A stretch of DNA of 64,000 nucleotides, from the NCBI GenBank assembly GCA_039111635.1, contig JBCAQO010000011.1, forward strand, positions 186,001-250,000, in the 5' to 3' direction. Within the stretch, counting starts at the first letter, position 1. Every line of letters starts with the position of its first letter. This document shows, one piece after another, positions 1 through 9,506 of this stretch. Both the position numbers and the translations under genes were made by a program. The stretch is from Heterobasidion occidentale. Lineage: Eukaryota > Basidiomycota > Agaricomycetes > Russulales > Bondarzewiaceae. The notes under the pieces were generated by a model. The model searched no databases, had not been told where the DNA came from, and was given only the letters and a program-made list of their open reading frames with translations.

Positions 1-560
1 CACAACGAGAAGTTGTGCCCTAACTGCATTCAATGTTATAGGAAAATGGGTCCGGGGTCATGACGAGTGGAGTTCTGAGTCCGGAAGGTATTTGGTGACG
101 AGGGACTGGAGGTTCAGAAGTTACGCGTCGTCGTATTGTGAATGTAGATATGGTCTTGCTCGCTGGATCAGCCTGTTATATTATGCACGTCCTGATGCTT
201 TCATCGGTATATACTTGATATGATCACCTGTGTACGATACTGAGGCTGTTTCTTGCTGAATGAGCAGTCGCTATGGCACCTTTGTTCTCACAGTGCGTAG
301 ATGGATGTCTACTGACCCTGGCAGCCATAGAGCAGCTCCAAATGAAGATCACTCAATATTTCAGGAGACTATTACTGCAAGTTTCTTGTGATCAGACACT
401 GTTTTGAAGTAACATGGCATGCTAATAAGTGTTCGGGTCCGGTTCGGCGGTCCCGCGTCGCGTCACGTCACGCCCGAGTCGACAGCTCAATCCCGACTCT
501 CGCCCATCCCCGACACCACCACGAATACGCTTCACCGCCGTGACGACGACGACGACGACG
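1..560. other. No recognised gene; upstream region of TRM112
   Basis: I see no convincing coding exon, RNA gene or repeat in this stretch. The last 100 bases are probably promoter and 5' UTR of the TRM112 gene. They end in a run of GAC/ACG triplets immediately before its ATG. Short open frames here overlap that gene in other frames and do not resemble any protein I know. Confidence 0.5.
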
Positions 561-1160
561 ATGGTCCGGCTCATCACGCACAACCTCCTCGCGTGCCACG
601 CCAAGGGCTGCACGGCCAACAACTTCCCGCTCCAGTTCAGGGACGCGCAGGTCGCGCTCCGCGACGCAGAGTTCAACCCCGACTTCCTGCGCGGCTTCCT
701 CCCCAAGATCGAGTGGCCAGCCCTCGTCGACGCCGCCCGCCAGGTGCGTCCACCCGCCCCGTCCAGCTCCTCATGAACGATCGCACGCTGACTGTACGGG
801 TGCGTGTATAGCTAGGAGACACCTCGCTCCCGCTGCAGCAGCCAGACATGCTCGACGACGATTTTCTGCGCGCGCTGCACCACGTCCTGCTCGAGGTGCG
901 TTCCCCCCCCCTTTTTTTTTTCTCGGCGCCCCGCAGATCGCAGCTTACGATCGTGTCCGCCGCGACAGGTCCACGTCGAGGAGGGCGCCATGGTCTGCCC
1001 GAACTGCCAGCACGTCTACCCCATCTCGAACGGGATCCCAAACATGGTGCGCGCCCCCACCCCATCTTCATCCCCATCCCCATCCCCACACGTGACGTCC
1101 CCGAGAAAAGAATGCTGATCGCCCCTCCCACAGCTCCTCGCAGAGCACGAAATCGGCTGA
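561..1160 (+). CDS. TRM112: TRM112-like methyltransferase activator subunit
   Basis: Predicted 123-aa protein from four exons: 561-743, 812-895, 969-1046 and 1134-1160. All junctions are GT-AG and keep frame. TRM112 is a small zinc-binding protein that activates several methyltransferases (tRNA, rRNA and release-factor methylation, e.g. with Trm9, Trm11, Mtq2, Bud23). The N-terminus MVRLITHNLLACHAKGC, the LGDTSLPLQQPDMLDD segment and the C-terminal MVCPNCQHVYPISNGIPNM are all typical of the family. Residue C13 and C18 and the CPNC pair give the four zinc ligands. Length matches the usual 120-135 aa. The start is the first ATG in frame and fits the conserved N-terminus. The gene is convergent with the downstream kinase gene. 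Nothing looks broken. Confidence 0.95.
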
Positions 1161-1574
1161 TCGCTTCTGCGACATCGCGATCGCGTCGCTATCAGAGCGC
1201 GCAACCAAAAGGGCCTGCGGTTCAGCGCACGCTGCGTCTGGCCGGACCTCTGGCGTGCACATTGCCTCGGCACGTCACGTCTACAAAATGGCCCGGCTCC
1301 TAGAGATGGCAGAAGAGGTAGAGGTGTACGCTCGGCGAGCAGCAGTCTGTATCGATAAATCCTGTATCCCACTTTCCCGCAATCCAATCCAATCCAATCC
1401 AATCATGCCCGCCCAGCCTTCCTTCCCATCGCGATTCACGCATCCGTTCGATCGTCATAACCATTCATTACGCCGTGAAACCGTACAGACTCGCGAAAGG
1501 AACAGAAAGCTCGCGTGACAGGACAAAGTGGGAAGGGAGTGCACAGTGCAGAACATACAACGCCGGAGATCCGA
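1161..1574. repeat. Convergent intergenic spacer with a short AATCC tandem repeat
   Basis: This spacer separates the stop codons of TRM112 (+) and the PfkB kinase gene (-). It should hold both 3' UTRs. About four copies of the pentamer AATCC run from 1381 to roughly 1404. I see no further gene in it. Confidence 0.6.
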
Positions 1575-3734
1575 TCAACCATCAAACCACCCCGCCGCGG
1601 CCATCTCCTCCGCCAACCCGTCCCACCCGCGCCTCCTCGCCTTCCTCCCCGCCAACTCCGTCGCGAACCTACCACCCACCAACAAAAGAAAACCCCCATC
1701 AGCCATCAGCCACCCGCCCGCAACGCAAACCGCAAATCAAATCAAACCAAGCAGCGACACACTCACCTCAAACACTCATCCAGCCTCCACCGCCGCCCCT
1801 CCTCCCCAACCCCCACCCCGCCGGCCCCCGCAGCGCCCTCCAGCGCGCCCAAGCCAGGGCTATACGGCGCCCCAGGCAAAAGCCGCCGGCTCAGCGCGTA
1901 GATCATCCCCGCCACGAACGCGTCCTGCGCGCCCACCTCGTCCTGCACGCCCTCGTCGCGGGCCTTCGCGGAGCTTGGGCGATGCTGCTGGTGCGCGTGC
2001 GCGTGCGGAGCGTGAGGATGTGGAGCGTGCGGGTGCGGGTGCGGCGCGCCGTGGCTCGATCCCGCGATCTCCGTCCCCTGCGAATCCGCATCCGAGTCCG
2101 AGTCCGAGTCCGAGTCGCCCTCGCCCTCGCGCGCGCCCCGCCGCCTACGATGCTCGCCCTCGCGCTCGTGCTGCTCGCGGCGCGGGGACGGCTGCCCATG
2201 CCCGTGCCCGTGCCCGTGCCCCGAGCTGCTGAGGTACGCTGCAGAAAACGCGCTCGCGGTGGACGGCGTGCGCCGCGCGCCGGGCGACGCCCAGAAGTCG
2301 CTCCCGGAGCGCACGCTCATCGCCTCGTGCTCGTGCTCGTGCTCGTCCCCGTGCCCGTCCCCATGCGCATGCGCATGCTCGTGCATCGCGCCCTCCGCGC
2401 GCGCGCTGCGCGGAGACGGCGGCGCGTGCGCGTGCGCGGGCACATGGGCGCGGGGGTCGTCGGCGGCCCAGCCGGAGCTCTGGAAGTACTCGCGCGTGGG
2501 GACGGAGAGCACGGCGGCGCCGTCGCTGCCCCAGTGCGCGACGAGGAGGGCGTGTGGGGCCGCGAGGGCGGTGAGGGAGAGGAGGAAGGCGCGCGGGGTG
2601 GTGGCGTATGCGGGGGAGTGGGCGCGCGCGTAGTGGCTGTTGAGGAAGACGACGTCGGCGTGCGGGATGAGCTGTGCGGGGGCGATTGGAAGAGGGGGGA
2701 GACGTGGAGGGAGAGAGGTGGAAGTGAGCGAGCGGGCAGGCGCGGGGGCGAGAAGAGGGGAGAAGAGAAAAGCAGAGGATTCACACCGCTTCTACGCCCT
2801 GGCGCGCGCGCCGGCCGACGTCGACGCTGAACACGCAGTGCGCGCGCCACCTGCGCTCGCGCGCGAGGCCGTCGATGCCCGCGATGTTGTTGAGCGTCGT
2901 CTTGACGGAGCGGCCCTCGAAGTGCAGCCAGTCGAACGGCGCGGGGCTCTGCGGCTGGCCGGCAGGGCTGGCGGGGCCGTTGGGCGGGGCGGGCACGCCC
3001 GGGGACGGCGCGGAGAGCGAGGGGCGCGGCGGGAAGTTGGGCTGGAGCGGCGGGGAGGGCAGCGAGGGCGCCGGCGGGGGGTAGTTCTCGGGGGCGAGGA
3101 GGGGCCCGAGGAGGGAGACGAACTCTTCGTGGGTGATGTCTGGGAGCGGGTTGTGGTTGATGACGCTCTGCGAGTCGGTGTCGTCTGTGCGTCCGTCGGT
3201 GGATAGAGGTCAGCACGGTCTGTGGTGCATCAATCAAATGTCGAGATGTGGTACGAGCGAGGGTTCATCGCGAGAGGCGCACGATGCACACGGCGGGACC
3301 CATGGTCATTCAAGGTCGGACTCACTTGCGTGCAGAACCCAAGCGCCAGGGACACCGGCCGTCTCCCATATTTTACAGTAGCGCGTATTGACCCCGATCC
3401 TGTCCAGCTCGCGTATGACCTCCTTGCCCTCGTCGTTCCCGCCCAGGCTCGCGACGAGCCAGCACCCCTCGATCCCGGCGCCGCCGCCCGCGCCCGCGCC
3501 CATGTCGAGCGCGAGCGCGCGGAACTGCGCGAGGACGGCGAGGATGGTGCTCGCGGAGCCGTTGCGCGTGCGCGTGTACTCGTGTGCGCGGACGGTGTCG
3601 GACGGCGCGGGGTGGTGCGGGAGGGAGAGGGCGTGGGTGAGGAAGAGGGTGCCGGAGGCGATGATGCGCAGCGGGCGGGTGTGCGAGACGGGGGGCTGGG
3701 AGAGCGAGGAGGGGGAGGGGCGGAGGCGGGACAT
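1575..3734 (-). CDS. Ketohexokinase-like PfkB-family kinase with a histidine-rich insertion
   Basis: Predicted 601-aa protein, exons (minus strand) 3326-3734, 2787-3184, 1767-2671 and 1575-1668; all junctions keep frame. The PfkB fold is recognisable: residues ~50-135 hold an N/S-rich segment (TRNGSASTILAVLAQF) and a GVNTRYC...VPGAWVLHA strand pair. Residues ~200-270 hold FDWLHFEGRSVKTTLNNI, closely like the ketohexokinase WIHIEGRN region. Residues ~516-522 hold DEVGAQDAF, equivalent to the DTLGAGDTF anion-hole/catalytic-base motif. The last glycine of GAGD is replaced by Q but the aspartate is kept. The C-terminus GRKARRRGWDGLAEEM also fits ketohexokinase. Human ketohexokinase is ~300 aa; the excess is an insertion at about residues 345-510, rich in His, Asp/Glu and Ser, with HGHGHGHG and HPHPHAPHPHAP runs. 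The start ATG at 3734 was chosen because it opens the conserved region; upstream in-frame ATGs give an arginine-rich leader. Substrate is not determined. Confidence 0.85.
1990..2440 (-). repeat. GC-rich minisatellite-like coding segment (His/Asp-Ser/Glu runs)
   Basis: Within the kinase exon 1767-2671 there are short direct repeats. Examples are CGAGTC units around 2091-2120 that encode alternating Asp-Ser, GTGCCC/CATGCC units around 2200-2225 that encode His-Gly, and CGTGCT units around 2325-2345 that encode His-Glu. They stay in frame and account for the histidine-rich insertion. Such tracts probably vary in length between strains. Confidence 0.7.
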
Positions 3735-4404
3735 GGTCGCTCGTGGGGGACGTCCGCGCCGTCGTCCTCGCCGTCCGAGCGTGCTTCGGCTCCGGCTGCC
3801 AAGCACTTGTCAACGTGCCAAATAAGCACTTACATTATCCAGACGCGTGATTCCCAGTTATCCTCTGTTATCCTCTCCCCTTCTGCATCCATGTTCTTTT
3901 CGAAAGATCACAGCCCTACGACACATCGGCTAAAAAAGGGAAGAGAGTGACTTGGTCCCAGGAACCTGCATGCGTTGGGACGGAACTCACCGTCACCTTC
4001 GCTGAATCAGTCACTCGTGTGCAGTCCTCGCTCGGTTGTGGCCCACCTCTCCGATGGGCTGCGCGTACCCTTTTTGAGACTGCATGTCGAGAAGCAGAAC
4101 ATTCCAATCTTCCAGACACGACCACCGCAGCAAAGCCTTCTCGAACAGGGATCGCTATATATGCGCGATCATACAAAGACTGCAGGCATCTTGCTGCATC
4201 CGTGGGTCCATGAGGTAGGCGAACCTCCGCATCTCGGCTGGCAGTGTACAGCTTCAAAAGCAGCTGCAGCGCGTACCCAATTTTCGCGCTGCTGTCCCCT
4301 GGAATCTGAAGCGAGGTAAGAATTTCTCTTTCGTGTCCTTGATTTGATTGTTGTGCGCCGAGAGCCTTACTTATCTGTCCCTTATTAGACAGGATTGAGG
4401 TGCC
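3735..4404. promoter_or_regulatory. Divergent intergenic region between the kinase gene and type I helical gene, copy 1
   Basis: The region lies between two start codons pointing in opposite directions. A TATA-like CTATATATG sits at about 4152, some 250 bp upstream of the type I start. The part from about 4074 to 4404 is repeated with small changes at about 6262-6609, upstream of the second type I copy. That makes it the conserved promoter/5' UTR block of this family. No other gene is seen. Confidence 0.55.
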
Positions 4405-5489
4405 ATGGAGTCGGATCCCGATGCGATGATGCGCGCAACGAACGAGATATCCTCAAAGGCCCAGCACTTCTCCACACACATCCCACAGCTCAGAGACGAC
4501 CTGATTTTCACCGTCCGAGACCCATGCGAGCGAGCAATCACGACCGTCGTCGAGCTCGGCACCGCCGTGCGCGAGCTCGCCCTCGTCCCCACTTCCTCTC
4601 TGTCCTCCCACCGCTCCGCCTTGCTCTCCACGCGGAAAGTGGCCGCTCGCGCGCACAAGCAATTCGTCGCCGTCCATCAGCTCGCCAAGTCTGCGCTCCA
4701 GGAAGCGAACGAGACTGCGGTCGAGGTTTCGTACTGGTCGGCGAGGGCGGATACCTGCGGGCGCCAGGTCCGCGACGCGACGGTCCTGCTGCAGTCGGAG
4801 ATTCGAGAGACGGAGGAGCAAGTTGAAACATCGCAGCTAGAGGCCGCCCAGAGGGATATCCAACAATCCAACGAGGCGATAGCGCATGCGAACGGCGAAT
4901 TGGCAGGGGCAAGAGCAGTAGCTGTAGTGAGGTACGTCTGTCTATGTCCACGTCTGGTGCACGATGCTCAACCAGGGAACCCAGGGATATATTTACACTT
5001 GGTCTCGGAGCAATCTTCGACTGGGGAGACTGTTACAGGCATATATACCACTGGGAGCGAGTCGCCGCTGATGCCTCCCTCACATGCAAGGATGCGCGCA
5101 ATCGCAGAGCCGGCGCAGAGGCGCAGCTAGCAGATCATCGCAGCTCCGTTGGACGGCTCAACGGCGTTAAAGACCAGCTGAACAACGTAGTTCCCCAACT
5201 GGACGACGCCCGCCAATCGCTCGACCGCCATCGCGAGTACATGCAGGAGATCGTGAACACCGCGTTCGACGTGTCCGTTTTCCTTGGAGGGCTCGCGGCG
5301 CAGACGGCGCCTTGGGATGCGATCCAGACTGCTGCTGGATTTGTGACGGCGATCACGAAGCTGCAGGGCCTCGTGGATGCGAACGCGCGTCTGACTGGTA
5401 TTTTCACGACGGACACCGCGCTGCTGGACGACTCTCTGCGCTTGGTAGCGAGCGCAGACGCGGAGGCGCTTGTGAGCGGCTTATGTTGA
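4405..5489 (+). CDS. Type I helical coiled-coil protein, copy 1
   Basis: Predicted 343-aa protein from exons 4405-4931 and 4985-5489 with a 53-nt intron. I do not recognise the family. Exon 1 encodes a nearly continuous amphipathic helix region (residues ~1-175) with ISSKAQHFSTHIPQL near the N-terminus and Q/E/A-rich coiled coil ending in EAAQRDIQQSNEAIAH. Exon 2 opens with a less polar stretch, TLGLGAIFDWGDCYR, then a second coiled coil. It ends with FDVSVFLGGLAAQTAPWDAI and a short C-terminal helix. No signal peptide or catalytic motif is seen. It is the first member of a tandem array with type II and second-copy relatives at 5.9-9.5 kb. The same exon-exon junction (phase 2) is used in all members. 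The paired-coil plan with a central apolar segment resembles that of helical pore-forming proteins, but only in outline. Confidence 0.8.
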
Positions 5490-5870
5490 TCGCTCGCGGT
5501 TTGCGCTGCGTTGCTGTGTTGCTCGACCACAATATATGCAGGTTTCTGGTCTGATGTGGCCTGACTGGTCAGAGTCTTGATGAACGGCCACAAAAGCCGA
5601 GTCTTGCGGCCTATCGCTGATTCACGTCTCTGTGACCGTAGTAAGTCAGGTTTCCGACTGCGTTTTGCCCAGCCCATGCCCACTACACTCACACCTGTAG
5701 GTCACGCATTGATGCATTCAAGTCGCAGCACATATCCGTTCATACGTCCTTCATGCTTGTGTAGGAGCAGCGGCGATGTATATCAGCACCTCCCGTCCTA
5801 CTACTGTTGAAATCAGGCACACACTTCGCGACCGGTCCTTTCCCTCCTCATTGTCCATTCCTTCTTGAGC
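5490..5870. promoter_or_regulatory. Promoter block of type II gene, degenerate copy
   Basis: This spacer matches the region at about 8050-8351 upstream of the intact type II gene. Shared segments include a GCGGCCTATCGCTGAT block and an ACGCATTGATGCAT block. The match shows that the duplication covered promoters as well as coding parts. It contains no separate gene. Confidence 0.6.
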
Positions 5871-6186
5871 ATGGGAGACCCAGCGCCAGATACCAATATG
5901 CTGATACACCACACGGAGATGATATCTGACATGGCACGATACTTCTCCACCCATGTCCCACACCTCAAGGACGACCTCGTACACAGCGTCCGCGATCCCT
6001 GCGATCGAGCGATCGAGCCTGGCAATGCCGCTCGCCACCTCGCGCTCGTCCCTGCCTCCTCCGTGGCGTCTCGAAGGGTGGCCGCCCAAGCGCACGAGCA
6101 GTTCGAAGCGGTCCATCGGCTCTGGAGCAAGCAAACGGGACGGCGGTCGAGGTTGCGTACATACTAGTCATCGAGGGCCGAGACCT
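5871..6186 (+). pseudogene. Truncated type II helical gene (duplicate of the gene at 8352)
   Basis: The first ~100 codons match the intact type II gene at 8352 (shared MGDP...MARYFSTHVPHLKDDLVHSVRDPCDRAI). The copy has internal deletions (the QRSAVLSA stretch and part of the ATVVELGD stretch are missing), a 6-nt insertion that brings in a stop near 6165, and then ends abruptly at about 6180 within ...GAGGGCCGAGACC. At that point the sequence switches to a fragment of the PfkB kinase gene. No second exon is present. It is best read as the broken right edge of a duplicated unit. Confidence 0.8.
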
Positions 6187-6258
6187 CTTGCATGCAGAAC
6201 CCAAGCGCCAGGGACACCGGCAGTCTCCCATATTTCACAGTAGCGCGTGTTGACCCTT
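6187..6258 (-). pseudogene. Duplicated fragment of the ketohexokinase-like gene's first exon
   Basis: About 66 bp match kinase exon positions 3326-3397 with only a few differences. Read on the minus strand it still encodes NTRYCEIWETAGVPGAWVLHA, one residue (K to E) different from the parent. It starts at the 3' edge of the parental exon and ends where sequence like the type I promoter (from about 4074) begins. It has the same orientation and order relative to a type I gene as the parent, so it marks the left edge of the second duplicated unit. Confidence 0.85.
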
Positions 6259-6609
6259 CTGGAGACTGCACCTCGAGAAGCAGAACATTCCAATCTTCCA
6301 GACACGACCTTGAGCGATTGCGGAGATATTGCTTCTCTAGCACCGCAGCAACGCCTTCTGGAATAGAGATTGCTATATATGCACAACCATAAAAGACCTG
6401 CAGGGTCCACGAGGTAGGCGAACCTGCGCATCTCGGCTGGTAGTGTAAATGCACCGCGCTTCAAATACAGGTGCAGTGGGTACCCAAATTTCGTGCTGCT
6501 CTTCCTTGGAATCTGAAGCAAAGTAAGAATCTCTCTTTTTTGTCCTCGATTTGGTTGTTGTTCACCGAGTGCCTTACAGTATCCGTTCCTCAGACAGAAT
6601 TGAGGCGCC
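6259..6609. promoter_or_regulatory. Promoter block of type I gene, copy 2
   Basis: The segment is a diverged copy of 4074-4404. It carries the same TATA-like CTATATATG (near 6372) about 235 bp upstream of the start codon. Both copies keep the block GAAGCAGAACATTCCAATCT. Conservation of spacing suggests that both type I genes keep a working promoter. Confidence 0.6.
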
Positions 6610-7884
6610 ATGGAGTCGGATCCCGATGCGATGATGCGCGAAGCAAACGAGATATCCTCAAAGGCCCAGCACTTCTCCACACACATCCCACAGCTCAGAG
6701 ACGACCTGATTTCTACCGCCCGAGCCCCATGCGACCAAGCAATCACGGCCGTCATCGAGCTCGGCACCGCTGCGCGCTCACTCGATCTCATCCCCACCTC
6801 CGCCGTGCTCTCCGCGCGAACGCGCAACGTCGCCGCGCGCGCGCACGAGAAATTCGTCGCCGTCCACCAGCTCGCCAAGTCTGCGCTACAAGATGCGAAT
6901 AAGACTGCGGTCGAGGTTGCATACTGGTCGTCGAGGGTGGATACCTGCGAGCGCCAGGTCCGCGACGCGACGGCACTGCTGCAGGCGGAAATTCATGAGA
7001 CGGAGGAGCAAGTTGAAACATCGCAGCAGGCGATAGAGGCCGCCCAGAGGGATATCCAACAATCCGACGAGGCGATAGCGCATACGAACGGCGAATTGGC
7101 AGGGGCGAGGGTAGTAGCTACAGTGAGGTACGTCTGTCTGTCTATGTCTATTTCTGGTGCACGATGCTCAACCATCAAACCCAGGGACGTCTTTACACTC
7201 GGTCTTGGAGCAATCGCCGACTTGGGAAACTGTTACAGAACTATAGGCCACTGGGAGCGAGTCATCGCTAATGCCTCCCGCTCTTGTGAGGACGCGCGCA
7301 GTCGCCTCGGCATCGCAGAGGCGCAGTTGGCCAATTATCATAGCTCCATTGAACGGCTCAGCGGCCGTCGAGACCAGCTGAACAATATAGTTCCCCAACT
7401 GGACGATGCCCGCCAATCCCTCAACCGCCATCGCCAGCACATGCTGGAGCTTGTGACCACCACGTTCGACGTCTCTGTTTTCCTTGGAGGACTCGCAGCA
7501 CAAACTGCGCCTTGGGATGCGATACAGACTGCGTCTGGTCATATGGAGGCAATCACGAAGCTCCAGAGTGTCGTCAATGCGAACCCGCGTCTGGTTGATA
7601 TTTGCACGATGGACGCCGCACGGCTTAATGACTCTCTGCGTTCGATAGCGAGCGCAGACCTGAAGGCGCTTGTGAGCGGCTTTATTGTACATTTTTGCTC
7701 GCTTCATGACGTCTCATGGTGGCGTACCGCATGTCTAGATGAAGACCTATATGTGTGTAGGTGCATTCCGGGTGTACGAATGGTTGCGAGGTCTGTGTGC
7801 CGCCTTGTCCCATGTGTGAAATGGGTGGTCCTCATTGAGGAGACGATGCGCAGAAAAGATCAGGGGCGGGTCAATATAGTGTAG
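6610..7884 (+). CDS. Type I helical coiled-coil protein, copy 2, with lost stop codon
   Basis: Exons 6610-7127 and 7185-7884. The protein aligns along its length with copy 1: MESDPDAMMREANEISSKAQ start, coiled coil, a FTLGLGAIADLGNCY central segment, second coiled coil, FDVSVFLGGLAAQTAPWDAI. It diverges at the end. Where copy 1 and the type II gene stop after GLC, a small insertion near 7682 changes the frame, so translation runs about 65 residues further to a TAG at 7882-7884. The intron is 57 nt, a multiple of three without a stop, so a retained-intron form would also be open. The C-terminal extension looks unlike the rest and may be recently gained junk. Function unknown. Confidence 0.75.
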   Translation: MESDPDAMMREANEISSKAQHFSTHIPQLRDDLISTARAPCDQAITAVIELGTAARSLDLIPTSAVLSARTRNVAARAHEKFVAVHQLAKSALQDANKTAVEVAYWSSRVDTCERQVRDATALLQAEIHETEEQVETSQQAIEAAQRDIQQSDEAIAHTNGELAGARVVATVRYVCLSMSISGARCSTIKPRDVFTLGLGAIADLGNCYRTIGHWERVIANASRSCEDARSRLGIAEAQLANYHSSIERLSGRRDQLNNIVPQLDDARQSLNRHRQHMLELVTTTFDVSVFLGGLAAQTAPWDAIQTASGHMEAITKLQSVVNANPRLVDICTMDAARLNDSLRSIASADLKALVSGFIVHFCSLHDVSWWRTACLDEDLYVCRCIPGVRMVARSVCRLVPCVKWVVLIEETMRRKDQGRVNIV

Positions 7885-8351
7885 GTTTCGTTGACTATAC
7901 CCGTGTTTTGATCTTACGCGCCGCCGAAGCCAACCAATCTATCATAGGATATGCCAGGGTCCTCTTTGCGCTGCTGTACCATATTACTCGACGTCAACTT
8001 CACATTAAGCTTCATGTCCTAATCTAGCCTGACTGCTCAAAATATCGGTGAGCGGTGATCGAAGTCGAGTCCTGCGGCCTATCGCTGATCCACGTTCTTG
8101 TCACAGTAGTTAGTAGGCTTCTTCCGACTGCGATTGTCGCTTCCCCATCCATATCCACCCCATTTCACACCTGCAGGTATCCACGCATTGATGCATCCAA
8201 GTCGCAGTGCATCTCCGTTCATACGCACTTGATGCTTGTGTTGTGCACTGCGCTTATGACCAGCGGCGATGTATATCAGCACAACGTTTGAAATCAAGCG
8301 CACACCTCACGGCCCGTCCCTTCCCTCGTCATTGTCCATCCCTTCTTCAGC
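7885..8351. promoter_or_regulatory. Promoter region of the intact type II helical gene
   Basis: No gene is visible. The 3' two thirds (about 8050-8351) is shared with 5580-5870, upstream of the truncated type II copy. The conserved blocks are the best candidates for regulatory sequence. Confidence 0.5.
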
Positions 8352-9455
8352 ATGGGAGACCCAGGACCAGATGCCAATGCGCTGATACACGACACGGAGA
8401 AAATCTCTGAAATGGCTCGACACTTCTCGACCCACATCCCACACCTCAAGGACGACCTCGTACATAGTGTCCGCGATCCCTGTGATCGAGCCATCGCGAC
8501 CGTCGTCGAGCTCGGCGATGCGGCTCGCAATCTTGCACTCATCCCTGCCTCCTCCGTGTCGTCCCAGCGCTCTGCAGTGCTCTCCGCACGAAAGGTGGCC
8601 GCTCAAGCGCACGAGCAGTTCGAAGCGGTCCATCAACTCGCTCGCTCGGCTCTGGAGCAAGCGAACGGGACGGCGGTCGAGGTTGCGTACTGGTCATCGA
8701 GGGCCGAGACCTGCCGTCGCCAGGTTGGCGCCAGAACCGGCTTGTTGCAGCAGGAGATCCAGAGGGCCGAGGAGCAGGTCAGGACATCACAGCAGACGGT
8801 GGACGTTTCCCGGAGGGATATCGAGCACGCGGATTCAGCTCGGTCGCGCGCGAGACGTGAGATGGAAGGGATGCAGGTTGCCGCGGTCGCGAGGTAGGCA
8901 TGATTTCTCTACGTTGAGCGGGACGGGTTGACAGGAATCGCCTTATTCAGACACTTCTTGACGTTCGGCCTCGGTACCGTCTTTGACTTGGGAGACATTT
9001 TCAGGCGTATGAGGAGGTTAGACGAGGTGATCGACACCGCGTCTCGCAACCGCGACGATGCGCAACGGCAGCTGGGCAACGCCAAAGCACAATTATCCGA
9101 CCACCAGAGCTCTATTCAGCGATTCAATGCCATTCAGGGCCAGCTGAACAAGCTGGGGCCACAGCTGGAGGGCGCCCGTCAGGCGCTCGAGCGCGATTGC
9201 CAGCACATGGCGGAGGTCGTGAACACCGCGTTCGACGTGTCCGTCTTTCTCGGGGGGATAGCGGCGCAGACGGCGCCTTGGGATGCGATACACTCTGCGT
9301 CTGGTTTTGTCACCGCAATTACGAGACTGCAGGGTCTCGTCGAGGCGAATGCGAGCTTGACTAGCATATTGGTCACCGATGCCGCCCTTCTCGATAGCTC
9401 CCTGCGGTTGATAGCGAGTGCAGATGCTGGCGCGATGGTCAGCGGTTTGTGTTGA
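8352..9455 (+). CDS. Type II helical coiled-coil protein
   Basis: Predicted 348-aa protein from exons 8352-8893 and 8951-9455. It is paralogous to the type I proteins: same exon phase, same order of N-terminal coiled coil, central apolar segment (FLTFGLGTVFDLGDIFRRM), second coiled coil, and a FDVSVFLGGIAAQTAPWDAI block near the C-terminus. The N-terminus starts MGDPGPDANALIHDTEKIS, different from type I. No enzyme motif, signal peptide or long membrane helix is present. It is the last member of the array. A truncated duplicate lies at 5871. The stop codon is inside a 21-bp tandem repeat. Confidence 0.8.
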
Positions 9456-9506
9456 TTGCTCAATGGTTTGTATTGATTGCTCAATGGTTTGTGTTGATTG
9501 CTCAAT
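9444..9506 (+). repeat. 21-bp tandem repeat (x3) spanning a stop codon
   Basis: Three consecutive 21-bp units of GGTTTGTGTTGATTGCTCAA plus one T, the middle one with a single change (TGTGTT to TGTATT). Each unit contains the codons for Gly-Leu-Cys/Tyr-stop, so the gene's true end has been copied twice downstream. Confidence 0.85.

Noticed and set aside
1475..2830. 451-codon plus-strand open frame
   Set aside because: It lies antisense to the kinase exon with clear PfkB motifs. Its composition (Arg/Pro/Val runs) mirrors the GC-rich repeats of the real strand.
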